A program made the translations under genes and the position numbers. The notes below the pieces were generated by a model that made no database searches, was not told the DNA's origin, and saw only the letters and a list, made by a program, of their open reading frames with translations. From Prostheceraeus crozeri (taxonomy: Eukaryota > Platyhelminthes > Polycladida > Euryleptidae), in the NCBI GenBank assembly GCA_907163375.1, contig CAJQUW010008687.1, forward strand, positions 153,754-217,753: 64,000 bases of DNA, written 5' to 3'. Shown here piece by piece: positions 55,598-64,000 of this stretch. How positions within the stretch are numbered: position 1 is the stretch's first letter; every line of letters starts with the position of its first letter.

Positions 55598-56028
55598 CTG
55601 AAAGAGAATTGAAACTGATATTTGCAAATGTTTTTGAGACAGTGTTCGTTCGGTTGAGTTGTAGAGTCGACAAACAATTGAGCGTTTTGAAATTATTTTT
55701 CATTACGATTTCATCCGACCAAAAGGATTATCCTATTAAGACAAATGGAATGTTTATCAAGATGTAAACAGCAATTCATATCACTTCAATGACATTTACA
55801 TCAGATGCATGAAATGAATATCGGCTGTGCACCACCGATGAACATGTGCAAAACGTGGGCTCCGTTGAATTACTATTTGAAAATATTTCGAGATTCATTA
55901 TTTCATACATAGAGTGAATGTTTACCAGGCAGTGTAGTGGTGTTCTTTAAAAAATGCAACCATTGCTTTTCTAAGCATCAGCAACTTATACCGTGTTTCT
56001 TCGAATAATAGCCGCGGGTACTATTAAA
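55598..56028. other. No supported gene
   Basis: Presumed intron or flank of the minus-strand gene. CTTCGAATAATAGCCGC at about 55998 is an inverted match to 58727-58742. Confidence 0.45.
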
Positions 56029-56752
56029 ACTATATAAATAATAACTAAAAATCAATTCACAATAAGATACTTCTTGAGATACTACCTAAAAAAGCTAAAA
56101 CAAGTAACGAGTCATGAAATTACAAATTGTCTAGAGAATTGCGAGACAACAGGCTTCCAAATGTCACTTATACCGATTCCGCCATTTCAATTATACACAC
56201 TCACTGTTGGAATATATATAAATTGATTCCTTGACTTTTCTTTTGAATGTGTTCGACTCCCGTGCAATTGACCCAATCCAAGTATCAAAGATCAATTAAT
56301 GAAAGTGAAGAAAATTGATGAAGATAAGCGAAACACAATATATAAAGTCAATTGCAAAGATTGTGATCGGTTTTACATTGGAGAGTCAGGCAGGAAATTA
56401 AGTACAAGAATCAATGAACATCAACGTGACACCAAGACCAACAATTTTTCATCGGCAGTGTCCGAACACACTCATATAGATAACCATCGACCTAACTTTG
56501 AGGCAATACCAATTGCACGGGAGTCGTTCAAAAGAAAAGTCAAGGAATCAATTTATATATATTCCAACAGTGACAGCGTGTATAATCGAAATGGCGGAAT
56601 CGGTATAAGTGACATTTGGAAGCCTGTTGTCTCGCAATTCTCCAGACAATTTGTAATTTCATGACTCGTTACTTGTTTTAGCTTTTTTAGGTGGTATCTC
56701 AAAAAGTATCTTATTGTGAATTGATTTTTAGTTATTATTTATATTTATTTGG
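56029..56752. mobile_element. Penelope-like element fragment with inverted arms
   Basis: The left arm 56029-56270 is the reverse complement of 56510-56752, sharing blocks such as CAATTGCACGGGAGTCG, AGAAAAGTCAAGGAATC and ATTTCATGACTCGTTACTTG. The right arm includes the 3' half of a GIY-YIG coding frame. Penelope-like elements are known to insert with partial inverted or tandem copies. The reverse transcriptase part is absent. Confidence 0.75.
56299..56664 (+). CDS. GIY-YIG endonuclease domain of a Penelope-like element
   Basis: An open frame of 121 codons. The start of the domain reads NTIYKVNCKDCDRFYIGES, followed by GRKLSTRINEHQRD: the Cys-x2-Cys insertion, the YIG tripeptide and the conserved Arg of Penelope GIY-YIG nucleases. 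The C-terminal part is the segment duplicated in the left arm. It is a 5'-truncated fragment, because the upstream reverse transcriptase is missing, so it is not expected to move by itself. Confidence 0.85.
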   Translation: MKVKKIDEDKRNTIYKVNCKDCDRFYIGESGRKLSTRINEHQRDTKTNNFSSAVSEHTHIDNHRPNFEAIPIARESFKRKVKESIYIYSNSDSVYNRNGGIGISDIWKPVVSQFSRQFVIS

Positions 56753-58071
56753 TGTCTTGTAACTAGGTCATGAACAGTAATCTTGGTGACATGATTGATG
56801 ATTGTCCGATCTCTTCCATTCCATCAGCAGTGATCAAGGTGCGCAGATTGACACCGAAACGTCTGCAAATAATCAGAGATATTTTAAAAAGAACAGTTGG
56901 TGTTTTCCGCAAACAATTATATTTTTCTAAAGTACATAATCAAATTTCAATAGGCATATTATATACCTAGGCCTACATATTGATAATGTATGCAGCCTTT
57001 TTGTAGAATGTATCTTGCAGATGTATAAGTTCAATTGATGCTTCATCTTCTCAGTTCAATCTTTGAAACTTCATTCATTTTATTGTTTAGTTGTAGCTTA
57101 ATTGTAGGCCTACACAACTGGAATGATTTAGGAAGAATGCAATAAGTTTCTCAAGCATAAAAATCAATTGATCTTTTTTTCAGCAAAGAATTTTCAAAAA
57201 TGTGCAATTAATAAGAAATCGCATCAGTGCTTTTCCAGACTACGCAAAGTCTTATTTAGCACATTATATTTAGTTCGACTCGCCAAATATACATGTATAC
57301 AGTACATGTAAAACTGTAGATACTATCAAAACGGATCATGAAATCTAATGTCAAAAAGTGCAACTGATTGGGAATCAAGATAAACAGACATGAAAGATAG
57401 ATAGATATTTGTATCAGAAAATTGCTTTATAACAAAACCACTTTCTATAAAAAAAAATTTAGACTTATATTTCCAATTGATAAAATTACAATCAAAATCG
57501 GCAAATTGAAACATAACAGCAAAATCGAACCTTAAAATGAAACCTGATGAAAACTGGACGATATCAAAATCTAACAACATTGATTCACACTATCAAACAA
57601 AAGACTTCATAGAAAACTGAAAATGGATTGTAAAACTATCGATAAAATTTATCTCTAAAACAAATTGCGTTCAATCGACCTGCTCTTCTGGAAAGTTAAT
57701 GATTTCTGTTTATGTGATCGTTTGATCAACAAAATAAAGAGAAAGTTGTGCTACTTGAGTGAGTGGTTGACTTAAAAGAGGACATTGATTTATAGATCAG
57801 GCACAGGCTTATCATGTGACTATTTTCTGAAACAATTACGATGGAACAGTCTATAGCCAGAATATAGTCAGTCTATAGTCAGAATTTGCATATCGAGTTA
57901 TATGATTCAGCATCGACCATCCAATTTATTTAGTGTACATCTGAGCTGGTACTATATAGGCACACATGCAGTTTAATTATTTATATGTAGGTAGACGTGT
58001 GTAAAGCTATCGACAGGGAAAATTATGCATAAGTCAATGCGCATGTAATTGTGAGTATTTTTAGCAGAAAA
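56753..58071. other. AT-rich, no gene recognised
   Basis: Short frames at 56770-56970 and 57326-57580 show no recognisable motif. TAGGCCTAC motifs occur at about 56968 and 57106. Confidence 0.5.
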
Positions 58072-58175
58072 ATTGACGTCAACCTTTCATTAGACCCGCA
58101 TCCCCACTCCCTAAATTTTGGTCAACTTTTGTCAACTTTCGGGAACCCCCTCCCCCGGTCATGGTTGACGTCAAT
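58072..58175. repeat. 104-bp miniature inverted-repeat element
   Basis: It begins ATTGACGTCAACC (58072-58084) and ends GGTTGACGTCAAT (58163-58175), a perfect 13-bp terminal inverted repeat. Each end contains the palindrome TTGACGTCAA, which includes a CRE (TGACGTCA). Confidence 0.8.
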
Positions 58176-58640
58176 TGTGAACAATCCCCGATAGGCCTAC
58201 CCTATATTCAGGTTTTATGAAAAATTTTGTAATTATCAGATTTTTACACGGAAATATATTTTTAATGCTTATAAACATTTATAATCTTTCACATCCAGTA
58301 CTTTCCCTTTGCTTAAGAGAATTCTGATTTGTGGAGCTTTAATTTGGAATCAGAGATATGACCTACTTAAGCACCGGGTATGAATTATGAATCGATTTAT
58401 GCTTGTAGGCCTACGTAAATTAGTGGTACACATAGTTTACAATTCTTATTTAAAAATAGACATAAAATAGGCCTTATCTTTTTTTTCTTTTTTTAAGATA
58501 TAGCTGGTATATAATTCGCATACCGGTACTGTAATGTAGGCCTTTATATTATATAACCATTGCAGGCCTGATAATGTAGAAATAGGAAATGAGTGTGCAT
58601 GTACAAATGCACGGCAATGTTAAGTTCTCTAGAACCGTTG
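58176..58640. other. No gene recognised
   Basis: AT-rich sequence only. Confidence 0.5.
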
Positions 58641-58742
58641 CCTCGAATAGTAGCCGCGGCTACTATTTGAGGGCTGCTACTATTACAAGCCTTTATACAG
58701 AGTTGCGGCTACTATTCGAAGGCGGCTATTATTCGAAGAACG
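58641..58742. repeat. Repeat built on CGAATAGTAGCCGC, with 22-bp palindrome
   Basis: AATAGTAGCCGCGGCTACTATT at 58646-58667 is a perfect palindrome. Related GCGGCTACTATTCGAAG-type strings follow at about 58702 and 58726, and an inverted single copy lies near 55998. Likely the remains of a miniature transposon. Confidence 0.6.
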
Positions 58743-58903
58743 ACGGTAAGTTCATTTCGAGCTTTATTATCTCCGAAACAGTTGCTCGGTGAAGATTTGG
58801 GACGAGTAGGATGTCATTGGTGTTATAAGTAGGGTTCAGAAAAATATTATTTTAAATAAAAAGTTTATTTTCAAATATTTTAGAATTTTTGGGATTATAA
58901 ATA

Positions 58904-60060
58904 CAGTAGAATTCGCATATATCGGCTTCGGCTATATCGGCGGTTCGTCTATATCGGCGGTTTCTTTTTGTCCCGGCAGAATTTCCTATCTTTTCCATAT
59001 AATCGAGTTCGCTTATATCGGCTTCAGGTATATCGGCGATTCGCCTATATCGACGCATTTTCGCTGTCCCTGACAGAAAAAATTCGTTTATAACGGCGGA
59101 TTTCCTGGAAATCCTCAAGCGATGTGTTTTGCCTAGAAGAGTCACTAGAATGACAGTATATGTGGACGCGGATGGCTGTAGATTCTGTTAGGACTATCCG
59201 ATTCTAACTATTCTAGTGGCATGTGAAAATTTAGATCTTCTACAATTCATCTCGATCATGTTTGGGGGTTTGATCAAAATTGTGGAATCTAGCAGCCGAG
59301 GAAAGATAAGTAGGCTTGCCACTGTATCTCACTGATAATTCTCACATAATTAGTTTTTCATTCGACGCGATGATTGCATTGTTAACGCCTTCACTTACGA
59401 TGCTATTGTCAGACCTGACTTAATGACTGTTGCGTCATCAAAGGAGCACAAGCTACCGTCGAAAACATTGTTGAGTTCGATGCATGTCCTCTCTCTAGAC
59501 AGAAAGCGGCTCGCCACCCCATCCATCTCTATGGTTTCGCCTGCACGTGACTCTTAGCAGCGTCTTGATTGACTTAGATTGGCTGGCTTCGCCTGCACGT
59601 GACTCGTAGCAGCGTCTTGATTTATGCCCACTCTTCTTTGTTTTGTGCTTCATATAGCAGGTAAGCATGTAGGCATGAAGAAGCTTCAATCTTCTTGATT
59701 CAAAAAGCATACTCAGTTTTTGACAAACATAGTGATATCCGGTTTGCGATACTTACGCTGCAAGTATCAGTTCAGAAAGGCACAATTTTTAGATATCTAT
59801 TGATTACATAGACACAATTACATGTACATGTACTGCACATGTTGGACAATAAGTCAATATGTACATGTATTTAAGTATAGCAACGCAGTAATTCATGAGT
59901 CAATACACGTATATACATTGTATAATGCATGGCATGATCTCAGAGCTCGTGTAGATTTCACAAAACTTCAAAATTCAGGGAGTTCGCATATATCGGCGGT
60001 TCGCGTATATCGGCGGTTTTCGTCTGTCCCTTGAGGCGCCGATATATGCGAATTCTCCTG
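58904..60060. mobile_element. pogo/Tigger-type non-autonomous element with TA duplication
   Basis: The left end is CAGTAGAATTCGCATATATC preceded by TA (58902-58903). The right end on the other strand is CAGGAGAATTCGCATATATC, followed on the plus strand by TA (60061-60062). Sub-terminal TATATCGGCGGTTCG-type repeats occur at both ends (58930-59060 and 59995-60020). CAG...CTG ends flanked by TA are diagnostic for pogo/Tigger. No transposase is visible in the ~1.15 kb interior. Confidence 0.75.
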
Positions 60061-60904
60061 TATTTTGATTTCCTCCAATACTTTTCAATATTTCTAAGCT
60101 TTTCGGACTGTCTAAAATACATTTAGGCCAATTCAAATATTCTGCGCTTCGTAAAAAAACTTTTATGAAATTTAGTCATATGTTGCAGCCAAAATATTGA
60201 AAAGTGGTTTACATCGGCGATCACCATGCTACAAATTGTATTTCAAATTTTTTTGATAAGAACTCAATTTATGCGTTGCATTCGATCAGTGTTCAGGTGT
60301 CATTCACTCCCGAATGACCTATCTCCTCAGGCAGGTGCCATCTACAACTTTAGACCCATCACGATTATCTTCGAGCGTGTATTACAAGACAGTCCCATCT
60401 GACAATCACCGGCGACATTCCAAAAATCTCCAAAAATTAGTTTGTAATTATTTTTGCGAATGAAGGATATTATGCATGTTTTTTTAAAATGCCTTGATTC
60501 TCAGTGTCTAAGAATTTTTGGGATAAGAAAAGATAATTTAATACTTTGATGCTGGGTTGGACTGAGCATTCTTTCAACCTTGCATGCGGCTTCATTACGA
60601 ATTCACAATAATTTGACTTCTAAGCATCTTAAATATTTAAAAAATTACTTCGAGACTTTGAAATAATTAACTGGGGACGGTTTAATGTCTTGACTAAATA
60701 TTTTTCCGAACCCTAGTTAGAAAAGAACAAGATCAGCAAAGAATTCGATGTGAAACGGTGAAATAAAGTTTCAGGTGGACTCTGCAAGCTGGCCAGGAAA
60801 TTAGAGAATCAAGTCAGGATGACAATTGGTTCTCATGTTCTGCTCCTTCAAGCGAATTTTGAAGACTGCACTGTCAATCGAACGCTTTCTGAGCACCTGT
60901 ACAA
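60061..60904. other. AT-rich, no gene recognised
   Basis: No supported gene or repeat. Confidence 0.5.
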
Positions 60905-61060
60905 AAAGTAGGATAGGATAGGATAGGATAACTTTATTGGTCCACATACGATCAGATTCGGTAGACGCATTACAATTCAAAGAGATAAAATAAATAAAAT
61001 GATAAAAATATACATCAAGGTACACATTACAACGCAAATACTATTTACAAAATTTGATAA
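60905..61060 (-). mobile_element. 3' tail of a non-LTR retrotransposon
   Basis: (GGATA)n at about 60909-60931 is followed by ACTTTATTGGTCCAC. On the minus strand this reads GTGGACCAATAAAGT and then a TATCC repeat, a common 3' end of CR1/Jockey-type elements (poly(A)-like signal plus short tandem tail). Confidence 0.6.
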
Positions 61061-61079
61061 ATGAAGATTTGTAGCGTAA

Positions 61080-61660
61080 AGTCCGAGAGTAATGGGCAAA
61101 AGACCGTTCCAGGACAGGACAGGTCAAAAAAAAATTGGTATCTTTAAAAACGACATAAATTCATGAATTTAGTCCCTTTTTCAGGTTTTTAAGACCTGAA
61201 TTCATGAATTTAGTCCATTCAAAAAGTACCATTTTTTCAAAAAATGGTATTTTTAAAAACAACATAAATTCATGAATTTGAACCCTTTTTCAGGTTATGA
61301 AGACCTAAATTCATAAATTTGGGCGTTTTTAAAAATACCCAGTTTTTCAAATTTTTCAAAATCTCAAATTTGAGAATTACAATTTTTACCTTGAAAATCA
61401 TGACCGTTCCAGGACACCGAAAATCATAAAAGTTGAAAATCTCAAATTTGAGAATTACAATTTTTACCTTGAAAATCATGACCGTTCTAGGACACTAAAA
61501 ATTATAAAAGTTGAGTATCTCAAATTTGAGAATTACAATCGGGCGAAGCCCTAGAACCTTCGGTTCGATTTTCATTGCTTAAATCATGACCGTTCCAGGA
61601 CATCTAAAACCGGACACCGAAAATCATAAAAGTTGAGAATTTCAAATTCATGAATTTTAT
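61080..61660. repeat. Tandem repeats around GACCGTTCCAGGACA
   Basis: GACCGTTCCAGGACA-type strings recur at about 61101, 61402, 61471 and 61586. They alternate with AATCATAAAAGTTGA, ATCTCAAATTTGAGAATTAC and AAATTCATGAATTT blocks. CAAATTTG and AATTCATGAATT are palindromic. This looks like a terminal repeat region bordering the Polinton-type element to the right. Confidence 0.75.
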
Positions 61661-61689
61661 CCATCTTTCAGGTTTTTAAAATATATCAT

Positions 61690-62416
61690 GTGACTAATAA
61701 TATTTCTTTAAAAATGGAAGAAACAAAAATGGAAGGAACTTCAGAAATGGAAGAAACAAAAGTGGAAGGAACCTCAAGAATATATCCTTCGTTATCTCAA
61801 TTAAAAATAAGTGAATTAAATATTGAAAAACACAAAGATAGAGTACGTTATATGAAAGATAAGGAATCCCAATTATTATTAAGATTAGAGCATTAAAAAA
61901 AATTAAGAAAGAGATGGAACTAAAGTTAAGAATGTAACACAAGGAATTGGCTTATTCTTAACAATAAGTTTAGGTGCTTTAACAATTGTTATATCTTCAG
62001 GTGTTTTAGTAATTCCAGTAGTTGCTACAGCTTTAACAGGTACGGGTGTTTTTGCAACTTCACTTGCTACAATGTTAGATAAATCTTTAATAACTAAGAA
62101 ACGAAAATCATTAAAAACTAAGCATTTACATATTAAAGAAGTCTGATAAACTACATTACTACTTTCAAAGAGTATGTGATGATAATGTTATTACGTTAGA
62201 TGAGATTGAAAAATTTGATCAAATAGCTAATGAAGTAAATCAAATATCATTTCAATCACAGACAGAAAAAGTTAATGATAAAAATAAAAAGGATGGTAAA
62301 ATTTCTAGTGATGGTAAAACTTTTATTGATGATAAAATTTCTAATGAAGAAAATGACAAAATTTTTTTAGAAGAGCTAAAAACTTTATTAGACAAAACTT
62401 TATTAAACAAAACTTA
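61690..62416 (+). pseudogene. Polinton/adintovirus-type hydrophobic protein, frameshifted
   Basis: The first frame (to 61896) ends with a SQLKISELNIEKHKDRVRYM and LLLRLEH stretch. After a shift, a second frame (from about 61920) encodes a hydrophobic double segment (GLFLTISLGALTIVISSGV and a second Gly/Thr/Ala-rich run) and a basic loop. After another shift near 62140 a third frame has VCDDNVITLDEIEKFDQIA and an Asp/Lys-rich tail. This order (coiled N-terminus, membrane hairpin, basic loop, helical tail) is one I associate with a conserved small protein of Polinton/adinto-like elements in cnidarians and other animals. Its role there is uncertain, perhaps virion-membrane related. A 15-bp repeat TTAAACGAGAAAACT follows at about 62425-62480. 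Confidence 0.6.
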
Positions 62417-62633
62417 ATACGAGAAAACTTTAAACGAGAAAACTTTAAACGAGAAAACTTTAAACGAAAAGATTACAAACAACAAAGCAATAAAAAAATA
62501 ATTTGTTCAGTAAAATGTTTTTGCTGTATTCCAATGTTACCACAAAATTCAAATATTATATTTTAAAAAATAGATAAAATTAAAGCTGGATAATAACAAA
62601 AAAATATTATACCACTATGTTGTATATTTTTTA

Positions 62634-63370
62634 TTACTCAGTAAACAAATCTTCGATAACTCTATCATGAATTTTTTTATCAATATTAATTGTAATGAAT
62701 CCATAATCTTTTGCCCAAGCATTATTACACGATTGTTTAAATTCATCTTTATCTTTTATACATAAATCTCTTAGCAAATCACTTAAGATTCTTGAATTTA
62801 TATCAAATAGTATAAATATATTTGATTCTTTCTAATAACACTTCCGTCTAATGAATACATACTTTGTGTTAAATAAAAATACACTACAGTTATTATGTCT
62901 ACCTCTTGTAAAATAATTTCTCTGAACTGACTGATTTCTATCATTAACACAATCATCAAAAATTACACAATGTTTCATTGTTTTATCTAGTTTACTAGGA
63001 TCTTGCATATTACCACTATCATCTATTAATTGTATCTTTATATGGTTATTTTTATTAGATTCTACTAACTGACTATTTTCTACTGCTTCCTCACACCATG
63101 AACTTATTTCTTCTTCATATTCAGATTTTTCGTATTCTTCGAATAGGGAAGCAATTGCTGTTTTTTTAAGATTATTTTCAAATCCATATTTTAAAAATTG
63201 ATAGACTGGTTGTTCTGCTGTTGTTGTATAAATTATAAGATTGTTTATAATCCAAAAAATTTGGAGTCGTTAAAATTTTAAATAATAGATACGTTTTTCC
63301 ACAACCTGATCTTCCGCAAATAACTGACAAAACTTTATTAGATAAATTTGGATGATGATTAAATATTAAC
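62634..63370 (-). pseudogene. FtsK/HerA-like packaging ATPase of a Polinton-type element, broken
   Basis: Read leftwards: LSVICGRSGCGKTYLLF near 63340 is a Walker A motif. KHCVIFDDC near 62975 fits Walker B, followed by NYFTRGRHNN and VFYLTQS, the pattern of the A32/HerA-like ATPases of Polintons and NCLDV-related viruses. A frameshift near 63220-63260 separates Walker A from the middle part. Another near 62820 is followed by a C-terminal region containing DKIHDR-like residues. These ATPases drive DNA into capsids. Base composition is much more AT-rich than the 0.7-44.8 kb unit, supporting a separate origin. Confidence 0.75.
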
Positions 63371-63479
63371 GTTTTTTTTTTATTTTAAAGACATTACACT
63401 CATTTTTTAATAAAAAAAATTTATTTTTATTTTATTTTTATTTTTAAAGAAGAAGAAGAAAAATTAAACTTTTCTAGCT

Positions 63480-63545
63480 TCGCGTGGGAAGTTTATACCT
63501 CTCGAACGGGAGTTTATACCTCCCGAACGGGAGTTTATACCTCTC
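63480..63545. repeat. Three copies of GGGAGTTTATACCTCYCGAAC
   Basis: A 21-bp unit is repeated three times with small changes, between the ATPase and the structural-type gene remnant. It could be an intergenic regulatory repeat. Confidence 0.85.
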
Positions 63546-64000
63546 GAACCAAAAAGATCTATCATAATCTCTTCGCCTCCAAAATTTATTTCTTGTCCTT
63601 TCTCATCAGTGATTCTAATGTTAATGTTGTTTATTGTTTTTCTTGTAATAGGGTAATATATTAATGTTTGTGGATTTGCATTTTATCTTTAACCAATGGG
63701 CACAGTAAAAAGCTGGAAAACTGAATATTAAATTTGATAATTTACCATTTATATAACCTCCATTCAATAATGTCACAATGTACAACAATTGAATTTATTT
63801 CAGTTATTTTTTGGAATCTTCTCACCTAAATGATAACCTTGATATAGGTTTGTTTATTAAATCCTAATAGCTTTGACAATGATCTATCATGATTAAAATC
63901 AACTTGATGATTTTCGTCTAAAGTAAGAGAAAATTTATTAACTGCCGGTTCAACTTGCAAAATGTAATTGTTTCTTATCTTTAAATGGTATACCCTAAAT
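63546..64000 (-). pseudogene. Partial structural-type protein of a Polinton/adinto-like element
   Basis: Read leftwards from the window edge: a first block (YILQVEPAVNKFSLTL, then SLSKLLGFNKQTYIK), a stop, then in shifted frames INSIVVHCDII, YINGKLSNLIFSF and INIRITDEKGQEINFGGEE. I recall this order of blocks from a protein family encoded next to the ATPase in Polinton/adinto-like elements; it is thought to be structural. At least three shifts or stops are present. The gene continues beyond the window. The specific capsid role is not established by what I can see. Confidence 0.5.

Noticed and set aside
61694-61942. Hydrophobic minus-strand frame at 61694-61942
   Set aside because: It is the antisense of the Polinton-type protein gene; its hydrophobicity follows from the AT-rich sense strand.

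Overview
The window looks like nuclear DNA of an invertebrate animal. It has spliced genes with GT-AG introns, TATA promoters, an intact non-LTR retrotransposon, a Penelope-like element, pogo/Tigger-type repeats, a tRNA-like gene and a 25 kb satellite. A marine invertebrate would fit (several TAGGCCTAC motifs at 51-58 kb), but this is weak evidence and I cannot name the species.

Region 0.7-44.8 kb appears to be one unit. A single 'dimer' sequence at about 690-1443 and a very long array at about 19006-44780 are inverted copies. They share the same inner edge (the 'gaatcagcgtgac' side) and the same outer edge (the 'cgatgagtcat' side). I read this as a mobile or virus-like DNA element with terminal inverted repeats, in which the right repeat has expanded by tandem amplification of its ~642 bp core to about 39 copies. 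Without the expansion the element would be roughly 20 kb. The interior (1.44-19.0 kb) encodes virus-like genes, mostly damaged. They include a protein-primed family B DNA polymerase with a recombination endonuclease VII-like zinc module (minus strand, 7.6-10.9 kb), a TATA-binding-protein-like gene (6.0-6.6 kb), and a zinc finger plus DEDD-exonuclease-like gene (3.2-3.9 kb). There are also two or three members of one unrecognised ~200-residue family (2.5, 5.0 and perhaps 5.7 kb), three members of a second unrecognised ~120-residue family (1.5, 4.1 and 15.3 kb), and two spliced zinc-finger genes on the minus strand (13.2-15.2 and 16.1-17.7 kb). Promoters recur as modules: AP-1-type TGAGTCA sites, CACGTG E-boxes, inverted CCAAT (ATTGG) and a TATA or TATTTATA box, often followed by a short non-coding first exon with a strong splice donor. 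I saw no capsid, packaging ATPase or integrase in this interior.

Region 44.8-61 kb reads as ordinary host DNA with transposons. It holds an intact 1023-codon endonuclease/reverse transcriptase with a tRNA-like box A/box B segment just upstream, and a terminal exon of a host gene (49.85-50.32 kb, tentatively CCNB1IP1/HEI10-like). It also holds a terminal exon of a small membrane-protein gene (55.2-55.6 kb, minus), a Penelope GIY-YIG fragment between inverted arms, a pogo-type element with TA target duplication, and several foldback repeats.

Region 61.1-64.0 kb is AT-rich and is the decayed edge of a second, different virus-like element of Polinton/adintovirus type. It shows a conserved hydrophobic protein, an FtsK/HerA-like packaging ATPase with Walker A and B motifs, and part of a structural-type protein at the window edge.

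The main limits are that family names come from motif recognition without database search, and that many genes carry stops or frameshifts, so function is inferred from remnants.
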